Origin: Clostridiales bacterium
GTDB taxonomy: Bacteria > Bacillota > Clostridia > Oscillospirales > Oscillospiraceae
Reading direction: 5' to 3'
NCBI GenBank assembly: GCA_012719035.1
Contig: JAAYBD010000030.1
Coordinates: 1 to 64,000, forward strand
DNA: 64,000 nucleotides
Shown piece by piece: positions 16,694-25,300 of the stretch. Position numbers and translations under genes: made by a program. How positions within the stretch are numbered: position 1 is the first letter of the stretch; each line of letters begins with the position of its first letter. A model generated the notes under the pieces. That model made no database searches. It saw nothing but the letters and a program-made list of their open reading frames with translations, and was not told where the DNA came from.

Positions 16694-18058
16694 CTAAATC
16701 GTACGGTCAATCACTGTTACTTGAGTTATGACGTCGCGCAGACGGTCGCCAGAAACGATGTATTCGAGGGCTTCATCGGCGGTTTCGTAAAATTTAGTGG
16801 TGTCGGGCTGATTGTAAAGACCCATAATAATTTTATATCCCGAATGGCTTATACCATATTCAATCCCTTTCCACACAAATTCAACTTCACCTCCCCGAAC
16901 CATGCAGTCTTTAAAGTCACTGATAGTTTTAAAGCGGTTTTCCTCGGGCGTATTATGTCCATGTAGGTACACAATATTAGACATTTCTAAACCTCCCAAA
17001 TATTTTTTAAACTCCGGAATATTGCCGGCCGGATAATTAATCTGAGGTTTTACAAAATTCGGTATCCCATATTTAGGACTCTCCCAATCAATTTTGTGGT
17101 CGTGCGGATTGCTGTGCTGCTTCGGAAACCCGTGATCTGTATGATGCCGCTCCATTATCGCTCTACCGTCTGGCCCTATTTTCGTTTCTCTTTCATTCCC
17201 ATTTCTATCCGTAGTTCTATTAATATCCCCCGGGTTGCCGACAAACCTTCTATCATCTTCCTTCACCGGCTGCCAATCACCCCCGTAGGCGCTTCCACCG
17301 CCTTTGGAGATATCCAAGAATGGGGCTATTGTATCATATTGAGGCTTAGGGGTGCCACCTATTTTAAACACGTCCAAATTCTCATCTATGCTCTTTTTAT
17401 TATAGCTCATATACTTCCACGAGCTTAGCTCATAGTCCACATGAACAATATCGCCCTGCATTTCAGGAAATGGCGTATTATAACAGACAATTTTTCCCGG
17501 CTCAATACGCCGCAACATCTCATTGTAGCCCGCCAAGAACCATTGTTTTTGATCCTTACGATTACCGTGCTCCGTGGCCATATAAGTGGATACTGCGACA
17601 ACGCTGCCCTTTTCAATGCCTTCAAAGCAAAAATCGAAAGAGGCTTCGCTTCCCCAGTTCACCGTAGGAATGACCCTCATGCCTTTTGATGCCCAATAAG
17701 CCCCGCACCATCGGTTACGAAACACATTATAAAGCTGCATGACCGGCGCCATTTCAAGATAAATACTGAAGTCAGGGGATAATACGGCACGGTAGCGCGA
17801 GAGCTTTTCGATGTCGTTATCTGGATTTTTCCATATGCGCTCAAAGCGATAGTCGTATAGAAAGAAATGAACCATGCGATCAAGGTGCTTTGTGTCCTCC
17901 AAATGTGTTTTGTCAAAACCGATAAGAAGCAAATTATCAAAATCGTCTTGCTTTGCCTCGAATTTTGGGATAATAGGAATTTTAAGTTTTCCTTTGCCGG
18001 GGAATTGATTTCTCAGCAGGATTTGACTTGTACGGTAATTGTAGTTTTCTTCTGTCAT
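16694..18058 (-). CDS. Composite DUF4417 protein with His-rich linker and C-terminal small domain
   Basis: 454 residues from ATG 18058, preceded by AGGAGGAGC. Residues about 1-240 are a DUF4417 domain (VIPTVNWGSEASFDFCFEGI, GSVVAVSTYM, GYNEMLRRIEPGKIVCYN), a family frequent in clostridial phages and islands. Residues about 270-350 are Gly/Asp/His rich with IGPDGRAIMERHHTDHG and PHDHKIDW, like linkers of polymorphic toxin or phage structural proteins. The last 95 residues (from MSNIVYLHGHN to VTVIDRTI) resemble small clostridial proteins that often stand alone. No catalytic site is obvious. It sits outside the tRNA-Pro island but next to its left end. Function unknown. Confidence 0.6.
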   Translation of the reverse strand: MTEENYNYRTSQILLRNQFPGKGKLKIPIIPKFEAKQDDFDNLLLIGFDKTHLEDTKHLDRMVHFFLYDYRFERIWKNPDNDIEKLSRYRAVLSPDFSIYLEMAPVMQLYNVFRNRWCGAYWASKGMRVIPTVNWGSEASFDFCFEGIEKGSVVAVSTYMATEHGNRKDQKQWFLAGYNEMLRRIEPGKIVCYNTPFPEMQGDIVHVDYELSSWKYMSYNKKSIDENLDVFKIGGTPKPQYDTIAPFLDISKGGGSAYGGDWQPVKEDDRRFVGNPGDINRTTDRNGNERETKIGPDGRAIMERHHTDHGFPKQHSNPHDHKIDWESPKYGIPNFVKPQINYPAGNIPEFKKYLGGLEMSNIVYLHGHNTPEENRFKTISDFKDCMVRGGEVEFVWKGIEYGISHSGYKIIMGLYNQPDTTKFYETADEALEYIVSGDRLRDVITQVTVIDRTI

Positions 18059-18167
18059 AAAATATGCTCCTCCTAAAAGTAGTAGGGAATAAGTCCCTCT
18101 ACTAATAGGCGGCAGAACAGCTTTTGTTGCACGAAATAATGCAACAAATTTGAAAAGCCTTATAAAA

Positions 18168-18201
18168 AACAAAAACAGACTGGCTTTGCCAATCTGTTTT
18201 T
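18168..18201 (-). terminator. Terminator of the split tRNA-Pro gene
   Basis: AAAACAGACTGGC (18172-18184) pairs with GCCAATCTGTTTT (18188-18200) with one mismatch and a 3-nt loop. On the minus strand it is followed by T-rich sequence (GTTTTTTATAAGG). It lies 33 bp downstream of the displaced tRNA-Pro 3' half, as expected for that gene's original terminator. Confidence 0.75.
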
Positions 18202-18232
18202 GTCCTTATGAACATTCGAGGGTAACTCGACA

Positions 18233-18277
18233 TGGCCCGAGTGACAGGAGTCGAACCTGCGACCTGATGGTCCCAAA
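18233..18277 (-). pseudogene. Displaced 3' half of tRNA-Pro
   Basis: On the minus strand this is anticodon loop TTTGGGA, anticodon stem CCATC, variable region, T arm with TTCGACT loop, acceptor strand CACTCGG, discriminator and CCA. The 5' half is missing here. Its acceptor strand pairs with the 5' half at 28635-28672 (CCGGGTG) but not with that of the intact tRNA at 28527-28603, so the two fragments are halves of one gene split by the island. Confidence 0.85.
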
Positions 18278-18319
18278 TGTCGGTCTGAACGTTTAGCGAG
18301 CACGTTCCGACACTTTTTG

Positions 18320-18997
18320 TTACTTTGCAGCCCTGCGTGTTTCATCGCTTTCTTTCGGCTTTTGGGATTTTGTTAGGGATTGAGTCTGTATATTAAAAGA
18401 TGTGGCTCGGTTTTGAGCAGGTTTTACGGCAAAGTGGCGCACTCCCTTAACCTGATCCAGGCGCAGCGACCAAAAGGTTGCCTGAATGTATTTTCCATGA
18501 CAATCCCATTCGCTTTCTCGTGCAGGGAACACATCAAATATTTTCTTCCAGGATTGCCGTTTGACGGCTATCTGCTCTTGTGTAGTCAGACTGTCAAGCC
18601 ACTTTTCCTCAGCCTCATAATCCTCGTCGCTACAAGCATCACCATAATACCCATCATTAAGTACCATGTGCCACATATCCTCATTGCTCAAAAGCACTTC
18701 TTTATCGGGAACCTCAATATCCAAACACACCTGTGGAGTTTTATATCCCCGAAATTCACTGCGCCTCAAATCCGGTTTTGCGTGTTTCCATTCTACCGTA
18801 TGCCATGCCCATATTGGATATTGAACGCCCCGCGGCGGGGGTCCAATCCGCTCACACATTTGCTCGGCCATCCAATCATAAGCAGGGCCAAAGCCAAACT
18901 CTGTAATGAGTTCGGAGTGCTCGGGGACGCAGTGAAATATCTTTTCTGACTGTAATTTTTCATAAAGTGTTTCCGGCTGTATGGTCCATAATCGCAT
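18320..18997 (-). CDS. DUF3841 domain protein
   Basis: 225 residues. It begins MRLWTIQPETLYEKLQ and contains AYDWMAEQMCERIGPPP and YPIWAWHTVEWKHAKPDLR, hallmarks of DUF3841, a cytoplasmic family found in clostridia and their islands. It has no known activity. GGAGG five bases before ATG 18997 fixes the start; the upstream in-frame extension runs into the neighbouring gene's 3' region and is not coding. Last gene of a minus-strand unit with the deformylase homologue, the 118-residue repeat protein and the broken hydrolase. The C-terminal 30 residues are Lys/Ser/Thr rich. Confidence 0.78.
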   Translation of the reverse strand: MRLWTIQPETLYEKLQSEKIFHCVPEHSELITEFGFGPAYDWMAEQMCERIGPPPRGVQYPIWAWHTVEWKHAKPDLRRSEFRGYKTPQVCLDIEVPDKEVLLSNEDMWHMVLNDGYYGDACSDEDYEAEEKWLDSLTTQEQIAVKRQSWKKIFDVFPARESEWDCHGKYIQATFWSLRLDQVKGVRHFAVKPAQNRATSFNIQTQSLTKSQKPKESDETRRAAK

Positions 18998-19085
18998 AAA
19001 GTCCTCCATTTCATTCACCGGGAATGATGCTACCAAGCCCAACCAGATGCAGGGGAGAGCATTAAGCCATAGCAGTGGCTTCTCC

Positions 19086-19496
19086 TCAAATAATAATTCC
19101 CTCGCAGTGGTCGATTTCATGCTGAATAATCTGCGCCGTCCAGCCGGTGAAGGTCTTAAAACGGGTCTGAAAGCTCTCATTTTGGTACTGTACCTTAATG
19201 GACTTCCAACGCTTGGTCTTCCGTGTACCGGTTAGGGAAAGACAGCCTTCCTCCGCCTCGTAAGGCTCTGACCGCTTAACAATCTCCGGGTTGAACATTA
19301 CCATATATTTACCCTCATTGTCAAAGGCAATGAGGCGTTTGTTAACGCCGATCATATTGGCTGCCATGCCTACACAGCCGTCCTTGTGGGCGGCCAAGGT
19401 GTCTAATAAATCCTGTGCAACTACTAAATCGACCTCTGTGGCCCGTTCCGCTTTTCTGGCGAGAAAGTCCGTATCCCGCATAATTTCTTGAATCAT
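19086..19496 (-). CDS. Peptide deformylase homologue with altered motif I
   Basis: 136 residues. Peptide deformylases remove the formyl group of nascent proteins with a metal held by a Cys and two His. The metal motifs are intact: EEGCLSL (motif II) and QHEIDHCEG (motif III). Motif I, usually GxGLAAPQ, reads VGMAANMIG, so the conserved Gln that contacts the formyl group is Met. Short Def paralogues of this kind occur in clostridia. It overlaps the upstream 118-residue gene by ATGA. Because a housekeeping def is expected elsewhere, this island copy may be a paralogue with other or weaker activity (inference). Confidence 0.8.
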   Translation of the reverse strand: MIQEIMRDTDFLARKAERATEVDLVVAQDLLDTLAAHKDGCVGMAANMIGVNKRLIAFDNEGKYMVMFNPEIVKRSEPYEAEEGCLSLTGTRKTKRWKSIKVQYQNESFQTRFKTFTGWTAQIIQHEIDHCEGIII

Positions 19497-19849
19497 AATG
19501 ACCTCCTGCGCAACTCATTTTCAATCATCGTCCGCGACAGCTCCATGGCCCGAATTATTCCTTGAAAGCGTCCATATTGCCCGCTGCCCGGCTCATACTT
19601 TGACCGAGCCTTTTCACATTTTCGGATGATCGAGGACAACGGCTCCAGGGCGGCGGATAGATCCTGCAGGGGATATCGACCCGCGCCGTGCCCGGCCAGA
19701 AGGTCTTGCGCAATTTTCATGGCTTGAATTCGGTTTTTCAGCAACGTGTGCTGCGAGGTTCCAGTGACAAACTTAGGCTGTGTCCGCTCACAACGTGCGA
19801 TGACCGAGGTCACCACTTTCAGAGCATCTACCCTTTCCAGATCTGTCAT
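19493..19849 (-). CDS. Small protein with an internal duplication, function unknown
   Basis: 118 residues made of two similar halves: VVTSVIARCERTQPKFVTG...NRIQAMKIAQDLL (about residues 11-50) and LSSIIRKCEKARSKYEPG...GIIRAMELSRTMI (about 73-112). Each half is a helix with an (I/V)I.(R/K)CE(R/K)..(P/S)K(F/Y) motif, a Gly/Ser/Gln turn and a second helix with (I)(Q/R)AM. It looks like a helical hairpin pair, perhaps an interaction module. No membrane segment or catalytic motif. Coupled by ATGA overlaps both to the broken hydrolase upstream and the deformylase homologue downstream. I do not recognise a named family. Confidence 0.65.
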   Translation of the reverse strand: MTDLERVDALKVVTSVIARCERTQPKFVTGTSQHTLLKNRIQAMKIAQDLLAGHGAGRYPLQDLSAALEPLSSIIRKCEKARSKYEPGSGQYGRFQGIIRAMELSRTMIENELRRRSL

Positions 19850-20211
19850 GCATGTACCTCCTCCCAGTCCCGCAAAACCGCCAGCTGTTCAGGCGTGTGA
19901 AACCAGTGCTCGCCATCCTCCCTGACGGTCAGCCCACAGCCGAAGCGGTGGACGAATTCATCCACTGTAGCTCGGTCGGTCAGGTTCTCCCTGCCAGCAT
20001 AGAGGATGGCGGTATTTGTATTCTAAACGGTGATGGTGTGTTTTTTGGCATACTGAAGATAGTGCCAAGACAGGGTTTTTCCAAAATCGGTGGGGATTTC
20101 ACCCGCTTCCTTGCAGCCGAATTTGACGTGGACAAAAAGATGCAGCCTGTCGTTCGGTTCACCATACAGCGCAGCCGGGATAGCATCAATCGAAATTCTT
20201 TTTTCTCTCAT
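19846..20211 (-). pseudogene. Alpha/beta hydrolase pseudogene, internally deleted with a nonsense codon
   Basis: The reading frame opens MREKRISIDAIPAALYGEP and LHLFVHVKFGCKE, the N-terminal start of a clostridial alpha/beta hydrolase, then jumps to GEIPTDFGKTLSW, which belongs near the end of the family. About 100 or more residues including the nucleophile elbow are missing. A TAG replaces an expected Trp codon near position 63. After it the same frame continues with ILYAGRENLTDRATVDEF and DGEHWFHTPEQLAVLRDWE, the catalytic-His tail. Promoter at 20310-20338. Its stop overlaps the next gene, so translation coupling may persist. Confidence 0.75.
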
Positions 20212-20307
20212 ATGGTAATCCTCTTTCTATTTGGAAGCCCATCAAAGGCGTGGATGGAATTATATCGGCAAGATGCGGCATAATCAATCGAAGCCTTTCT
20301 GCTGTTC

Positions 20308-20408
20308 CCAGTTTACCTCAGGACACTGAAGTTGGCAAGTAATCCCTTCAACGGCAACCTTCCCATGGGTGAAAAATAAGCAGCTATTCTCTCAGAATCA
20401 TGATATTG
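20308..20408. repeat. Divergent promoter module, copy A
   Basis: Contains a minus-strand promoter (TTGCCA, 17 bp, TAAACT; 20338 down to 20310) and, at 20382-20408, the plus-strand block AGCTATT...GAATCATGATATTGT. Both parts recur at 21236-21372 in the same layout. Copy A lies between the broken hydrolase operon and the DUF6809 gene. Confidence 0.65.
20310..20338 (-). promoter_or_regulatory. Promoter of the hydrolase-repeat protein-deformylase-DUF3841 unit
   Basis: On the minus strand: TTGCCA, spacer of exactly 17, TAAACT, with CCTGAGG just before the -10. Nearly identical to the promoter of the YaiI gene at 21238-21266. Confidence 0.65.
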
Positions 20409-20437
20409 TGTGCCACTAAAGGGAGGAGGTGACACAG

Positions 20438-20732
20438 ATGCGCAGGATGCTGGAGGAATTTTATTAATAGAAACATAAATCCCAACGAGCGCACCTTCAT
20501 CAAGAACAGTGCCTATAGTCTTGCGGCCCAGACCCTATCCGAAAACGAAAGCAAGCTGATCGAATTGCTGGAAGGCAAGGAAAAGAAGCTGCTACTTGAC
20601 CTCGTCAATGCCCAAAGCATTGTGGACGGCATCACAGCAGTGGATATCTTTATTAAGGGCTTTCGCTTGGGGGACAGAATCGCAATTGAGGTTATGAGCG
20701 ACGAAGACGGCTGTTTGCGTGAAATCACGTAA
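20438..20732 (+). pseudogene. DUF6809 family gene with a +1 frameshift
   Basis: After AGGGAGGAGGT the gene starts MRRMLEEFYY and then meets TAA TAG. One base further the frame gives NINPNERTF, LSENESKLIELLEGKEKKLL, VNAQSIVDGITAVDIFIKGFRLG and IEVMSDEDGC, which is the DUF6809 pattern to its usual end. An extra base near 20467 explains the break. DUF6809 proteins are about 95-residue clostridial proteins of unknown role. The last codons form part of the terminator at 20704-20743. Confidence 0.75.
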
Positions 20733-20743
20733 GCAGCCGTCTT
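20704..20743. terminator. Bidirectional terminator
   Basis: AAGACGGCTG (20704-20713) pairs perfectly with CAGCCGTCTT (20734-20743), with inner CGTGA/TCACG pairing. It separates the convergent DUF6809 and YaiI genes; the 5' arm lies inside the DUF6809 coding end. Confidence 0.75.
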
Positions 20744-20746
20744 CCC

Positions 20747-21187
20747 TTATCTTTGCAGCAATTGAATGAGCACCTCTGAAAAGGCTTCGTCCTGCGCCGC
20801 TGTACGCTTGGCGGGACCTTTCAGCCTGCCGCCGGCATTGCGTATCTTCTTTGCGGTGTGCCGGGACAGCAGAAGTGCATCGATGTTGTCCGCTGTGTAT
20901 TCCATGCCGTCTTGGTTCAGTACCAGAGCGTTCCGGGCAAGACACATAGCGGCAAGGCCATAGTCCTGCGTTACCACCACATCGCAGGGATGGAGCAGAT
21001 TGACCAGGGCAAAGTCCACGCTGTCCGCCCCTTTGGAGAACACCATGGTCTGCGCCCCCTCCCGCTCAATACGGTGAGAAGTATCGCAGAGAATCAGACA
21101 CTCCGCCCCAAACTGCTTAGCGATTTTTATGGTCTCATCCATCACGGGACAAGCGTCCGCGTCAATCAATATTCGTCTCATATTCAA
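20747..21187 (-). CDS. YaiI/YqxD family (DUF188) protein
   Basis: 146 residues. RRILIDADACPVMDETIKIAKQFG at the start and CDVVVTQDYGLAAMCLARNALVLNQDG in the middle are the DUF188 core, a PIN-like fold with conserved Asp residues (DADACPV and TQDYGLA). KIRNAGGRLKGPAKRTAAQD near the C terminus is also typical. Members are predicted nucleases but their role is undemonstrated. Its promoter at 21238-21266 is almost the same as that of the deformylase unit. The gene is complete. Confidence 0.87.
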   Translation of the reverse strand: MNMRRILIDADACPVMDETIKIAKQFGAECLILCDTSHRIEREGAQTMVFSKGADSVDFALVNLLHPCDVVVTQDYGLAAMCLARNALVLNQDGMEYTADNIDALLLSRHTAKKIRNAGGRLKGPAKRTAAQDEAFSEVLIQLLQR

Positions 21188-21235
21188 AGGCGATTCCGCT
21201 CCTTATTCCTTAAAGATATAGTCTTGTTGCTGCTC

Positions 21236-21372
21236 TTAGTTTACCTTAAGGGACAAGGATTGGCAAGTAAGTGCTCAGGCTTAGGGCGCAATGGCGACAG
21301 GATGGGGTAAAACGCCGCACGCTTTTATGGTGGTTTAGCCGGATAGCTATTGCGTGAATTCTGTGATATTGT
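21236..21372. repeat. Divergent promoter module, copy B
   Basis: Second copy of the module at 20308-20408: minus-strand TTGCCA-17-TAAACT (21266 down to 21238) and plus-strand block AGCTATT...GAATTCTGTGATATTGT (21345-21372). Copy B lies between yaiI and the broken integrase. The central parts differ in length and sequence. Confidence 0.65.
21238..21266 (-). promoter_or_regulatory. Promoter of the YaiI gene
   Basis: On the minus strand: TTGCCA, 17-bp spacer ending TTAAGG, TAAACT. Matches the promoter at 20310-20338 at both hexamers and the spacer length. Confidence 0.65.
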
Positions 21373-21414
21373 TGCTTGCTGATAGGAGGCGAGCGAATTC
21401 AAAAGGAAAAGGAT

Positions 21415-21900
21415 ATGACCGTCGTCATATGGGCAGAGCAATGGTTCATCCAAAGCATCGGTGTATGGACTCCCAACACCGAGGGCGCCTACCGAAACCT
21501 GATTTATAACCACATCATTCCCGGTATCGGTAGGGCGGAGTTGACTGATCTAACCGCCCGGCGAATGCAATCGTTTTACAAGCGGCTTTCTCAAAACGGA
21601 CTCAGCGCCCAAAGCGTATGGTGTGTCCACCTGCTTTTGTGGCAGTGTCTGGATGAAGCTTGTCGGGAGGAGCAAATACTTCTTAATCCGGCAAGGCTGG
21701 GTCATGTGCCCCAAACAGAAGAATGCCAAACTATCCCTTTGCGTATGGGACAGCTCCAACGCTATTTGAACACAGCGTAGAAGCTGGGCGCGCTCCCTCT
21801 ATCTATACCGGACTGACCAGCGGTCTGCGGCAATGTGAACTTCTCACCTTGTCATGGGTCGGTTTTTATGTCTCCTGCCGGTACATCCGCAAAGGGAAAC
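21415..21900 (+). pseudogene. Tyrosine recombinase (phage-type integrase) pseudogene
   Basis: From ATG 21415 (after AAAAGGAAAAGGAT) the frame gives the SAM-like core-binding domain: WAEQWFIQSIGVWTPNTEGAYRNL, HIIPGIGRAELTDLTARRMQSFYKRL and ACREEQILLNPARL. It stops at a TAG (21778-21780). In another frame the start of the catalytic domain follows: IYTGLTSGLRQCELLTLSW, which contains the first catalytic Arg. The rest, with the His-x-x-Arg and Tyr, is gone. This is the likely former integrase of the island, now inactive. Confidence 0.78.
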
Positions 21901-22003
21901 GCCTATTGGCTCTGTACGTTCGTCATTCTCTGACTGAAATTTCCACTTTTCGCGTTGTGTTTGTTCATCAAATGGTATATACTGTGATGACTATAATCCG
22001 AAT

Positions 22004-22080
22004 GATCGGTAAAGCCGTCCGAAGGCGGCGACGCAAAGCTACGAGGGCCTGTACCGTTTGGACCGCAGCCAGCTGTGTCA
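22004..22080 (+). promoter_or_regulatory. Probable c-di-GMP-I (GEMM) riboswitch, partly degenerate
   Basis: The segment has the GEMM order: GGTAAAGCC, a hairpin GCCGTC/GGCGGC with a CGAA loop, GACGCAAAGCTACGAGGGCCT (the strongest match to the ligand core), a second stem region and CAGCCAGCTG at the 3' end. In known c-di-GMP-I aptamers the docking loop is GAAA; here one A seems lost. A terminator hairpin follows directly and then a small HTH gene, the standard on/off layout. A likely promoter -10 TATACT lies at 21978-21983. Confidence 0.65.
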
Positions 22081-22087
22081 AATGTTT

Positions 22088-22115
22088 AGCCCTACGAAAT
22101 CGTAGGGCTGTTTTT
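22088..22115 (+). terminator. Terminator linked to the riboswitch
   Basis: AGCCCTACGA (22088-22097), loop AA, TCGTAGGGCT (22100-22109), then GTTTTTG. Perfect 10-bp stem placed between the aptamer and the HTH gene, so it can act as the expression platform. Confidence 0.8.
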
Positions 22116-22139
22116 GTATATCATCATGGGGCGAATGCT

Positions 22140-22312
22140 ATGGATTATATTTCAATCGCAGAAGCAGCAGAAAAATGGGGTTTACCCGCCGCCTTGTAAA
22201 GGGGCTCTGCAACGAGGGGCGTATCCCTGGACTGACGAAGTTCGGCAAAGCCTGGGCAATCCCGAAGGATGCCGAGAAGCCGGTAGATGCGAGTAAGATA
22301 AAGAAACATTAG
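22140..22312 (+). pseudogene. MerR/excisionase-like HTH gene with a frameshift
   Basis: Starts MDYISIAEAAEKWG, the opening of a small clostridial helix-turn-helix family, then leaves frame after TGGGG. In the shifted frame it continues FTRRLVKGLCNEGRIPGLTKFGKAWAIPKDAEKP to a stop at 22310-22312. Loss of one base explains the break. Intact members are about 57-70 residues and occur beside integrases. It is the gene controlled by the riboswitch-terminator unit just upstream. Confidence 0.7.
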
Positions 22313-22378
22313 GTGAACCGTTTTTCATTTAGAAAGAATCCATTTGGCAGTTATTATGAAATAATTTGAGGTGTTTTC

Positions 22379-25300
22379 ATGCTTTATCCCGGCCTTTATG
22401 AACAAGTCATCAATCGTGAGATAAGCACCGAGCTGTCGGATATATCGGCAGCCCGACAGGCAACTGCCCCTATCGATAAGGCAGAGGCTTCAAAAGTGCT
22501 GGCGCAGTATCTTGCGGATGTTGTTCAAATGGGCCTGGATAACGTGTTAGATAACGGTGGGGATATATCTACCCAGGTTGAACTTAGCAACCGAATTGTC
22601 GAGACAGTCAAACAAATGACACAGGAGGCTGACTTTGCCGCTTTGTCCGTTGACAAGCGGGCAGAGCAGCTTCTTGCGCTTTTACGAGAGAATGACCCGC
22701 TCTTAGCTGTGGGCAAAACTGCCGCCGATATCGGCAGACCGGAGACCTCTATCGCCCAGAGCAGCCTGTTTACTGGTGCCGTTCACGAGCCGCAGATGTA
22801 CTCGGAACTTAAAAAGGAAATCGTATCCGCAGACCGTATCGATATGCTTGTTTCTTTCATCAAATGGAGTGGACTTCGCCTTATCATAGATGAGCTTCGG
22901 GAATTCACGAAAAACGGTGGAGAGCTGCGCATTATTACAACATCCTATATGGGTGCCACAGATGTGAAAGCCATCGAGGAACTTCGGCAACTACCCAACA
23001 CGCGCGTCAAGGTCAGCTATGACACCAAGCGTACCCGGCTTCATGCAAAAACTTATGTGTTCTACCGTGATTCCGGTTTTACTACCGCCTATGTTGGTTC
23101 TTCCAATCTATCCAATGCCGCCATTTCCAGCGGCCTTGAGTGGAATGTAAAAGTCACAAAAAAGGACCTGCCGGAGACCATCGACAAGATCTCGGCTACA
23201 TTTGAGAGTTATTGGAACGCCAGCGAATTTGAGTATTACACCGAAGATCAGAAGGAGCGCCTCGCCCACGCATTGAAAGCTGAAAGATACTTCGATTCCA
23301 ATAATATCGACGCTTACACGCTGGATATTAGGCCTTATTCCTATCAGCAGGAGATTCTGGACAAGCTGGAGGCTGAGCGAGCAGTACATGGATATATCCG
23401 AAACCTCGTAGTTGCTGCTACCGGTACCGGGAAAACAGTCATTTCAGCGCTGGACTATAAATTGTTTCGTAAACAAAATCCAGACAGGCCTTGCCGTTTG
23501 CTGTTTGTCGCTCATCGGGAGGAAATTCTCAAGCAGAGCCTCTACACCTACCGTGCTGTGCTCAAGGATGCCAATTTCGGTGAAATGTTTGTCGGCGGCT
23601 ATAAACCGGACAGTATCGAAAATCTGTTTATCTCCATTCAGACCTTCAACTCACAAGACTTTGCGGCTAAAACTACGCTGGACTTTTACGATTATATTGT
23701 GGTGGACGAGTTCCATCACGCCGCGGCACCAACTTATCAAAAGCTGCTGGAATACTACCAGCCGAAAATCCTTCTGGGGCTCACAGCTACCCCGGAACGC
23801 ATGGATAGAAAGAGTATTCTGGACTATTTTGAGGGTCGCGTTGCCGCAGAAATCCGTTTGCCAGAAGCCATCGATCGCAAATTGCTCTGCCCATTTCAGT
23901 ATTTCGGCGTCACTGACACGATCAATCTGGATGATTTGAAATGGACGCGGGGCGGCTACGACAAGGGGGAGCTGTCGCGCATTTACACCATCAGCGGGAG
24001 TGCTGCCAAACGTCGCGCTGATATGGTCGTCTCATCCTTGCTCAAATACGTAACTGACATCGATGATGTGAAGGGGCTGGGCTTCTGTGTCTCCATTGAA
24101 CACGCGGAATTCATGTCGGCCTATTTTAGCGAGCACGGCATTCCGTCGATGTTTTTGACTGGGCAGTCGCCGGATGAGGAACGCAAGGCGGCCAAGCAGC
24201 GGTTGGTCGCCGGCTATGTGCGCTTCATCTTTGTGGTGGATATTTACAATGAGGGCGTGGATATTCCGGAGGTCAATACGGTGCTATTCCTCCGTCCTAC
24301 AGAGTCGCTGACTGTCTTCTTGCAACAGCTCGGCCGCGGACTGCGTCTGGCAGAAGATAAAGAGTGTTTGACAGTGCTGGATTTCATCGGTCAGGCCAAC
24401 AAAAAGTACAATTTTGAGGACAAATTTGCGGCGCTGCTCTCGGGCACAACGCGCGGCGTGTCCCGCGAAATTAGAGACGGCTTTATCTCTATGCCCAAGG
24501 GCTGCTATATTCAACTTGAAAAGAAAGCCGCCAAGTATATACTGGACAATATCCGAGCCTCCTATGGCAATAGCTCTGGGCTGATCTCCCGTATTGAGAC
24601 CTTTGAGGAGGATAGCGGACTATCGCTCACGCTGGCTAACTTTCTAAACTATTGTCATCTCGATGCCAGGGCGGTTTATAAGTTTTCTTCTTTCTCCCGG
24701 ATGTGCGTACGTGCCGGGAAGCTGGATGATTTTAAGGAACCAGCCGAGGAAGTTTTGACAAAGGCATTTACCCGCATTGCGGCCATCGACTCCCGCCGCT
24801 GGATTACATTTCTGCTGGATATTCTGCCGCGATTGGACAATGTGGATTTTGCTACATTGTCGCTGGTGGAGCAGCGGATGATGCAAATGTTTTACATCAC
24901 CGTCTGGGGAAAGGCCGCTGACGATTGGGGCAGCGATGAGGTGCTCGACAATCTATATATCCTTGCGGATAGTCCCGTAATGTGCGCTGAGCTAACGGCA
25001 CTGCTTCGGTATAACTTCGATAACATTGATTTCATCGATGAGCCGGTGAGTCTGGGCTTTGACTGCCCGCTCGACTTGCATTGCACCTATACGCGTGACC
25101 AGCTTTTGGTTGCTTTGGACTACATGACACCCGGCAATGTGCGTGAAGGTGTGAAGTGGCTGCCCGAGAAGAAAATAGACGTGTTCTTCGTGACGCTGAA
25201 CAAGGCGGACAAAGATTATTCACCCACAACCATGTATAACGACTATTCCATCAACGAGAACCTGTTTCACTGGCAGAGCCAGAGCACCACAGCAGAACAC

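Larger units (their letters stand above)
16589..18214. repeat. 16-nt inverted repeats flanking the DUF4417 gene
   Basis: TGTTCATAAGGACAAA occurs at 16589-16604 on the plus strand and in exact reverse complement at 18199-18214. The pair brackets the DUF4417 gene. The right copy overlaps the end of the terminator of the split tRNA-Pro; the left copy lies in a small hairpin (TGCGAGT/ACTCGCA, about 16583-16620). Confidence 0.6.

Noticed and set aside
18160..18345. Small minus-strand frame across the tRNA fragment
   Set aside because: It reads through the tRNA half and its terminator, has no family similarity and no ribosome binding site.
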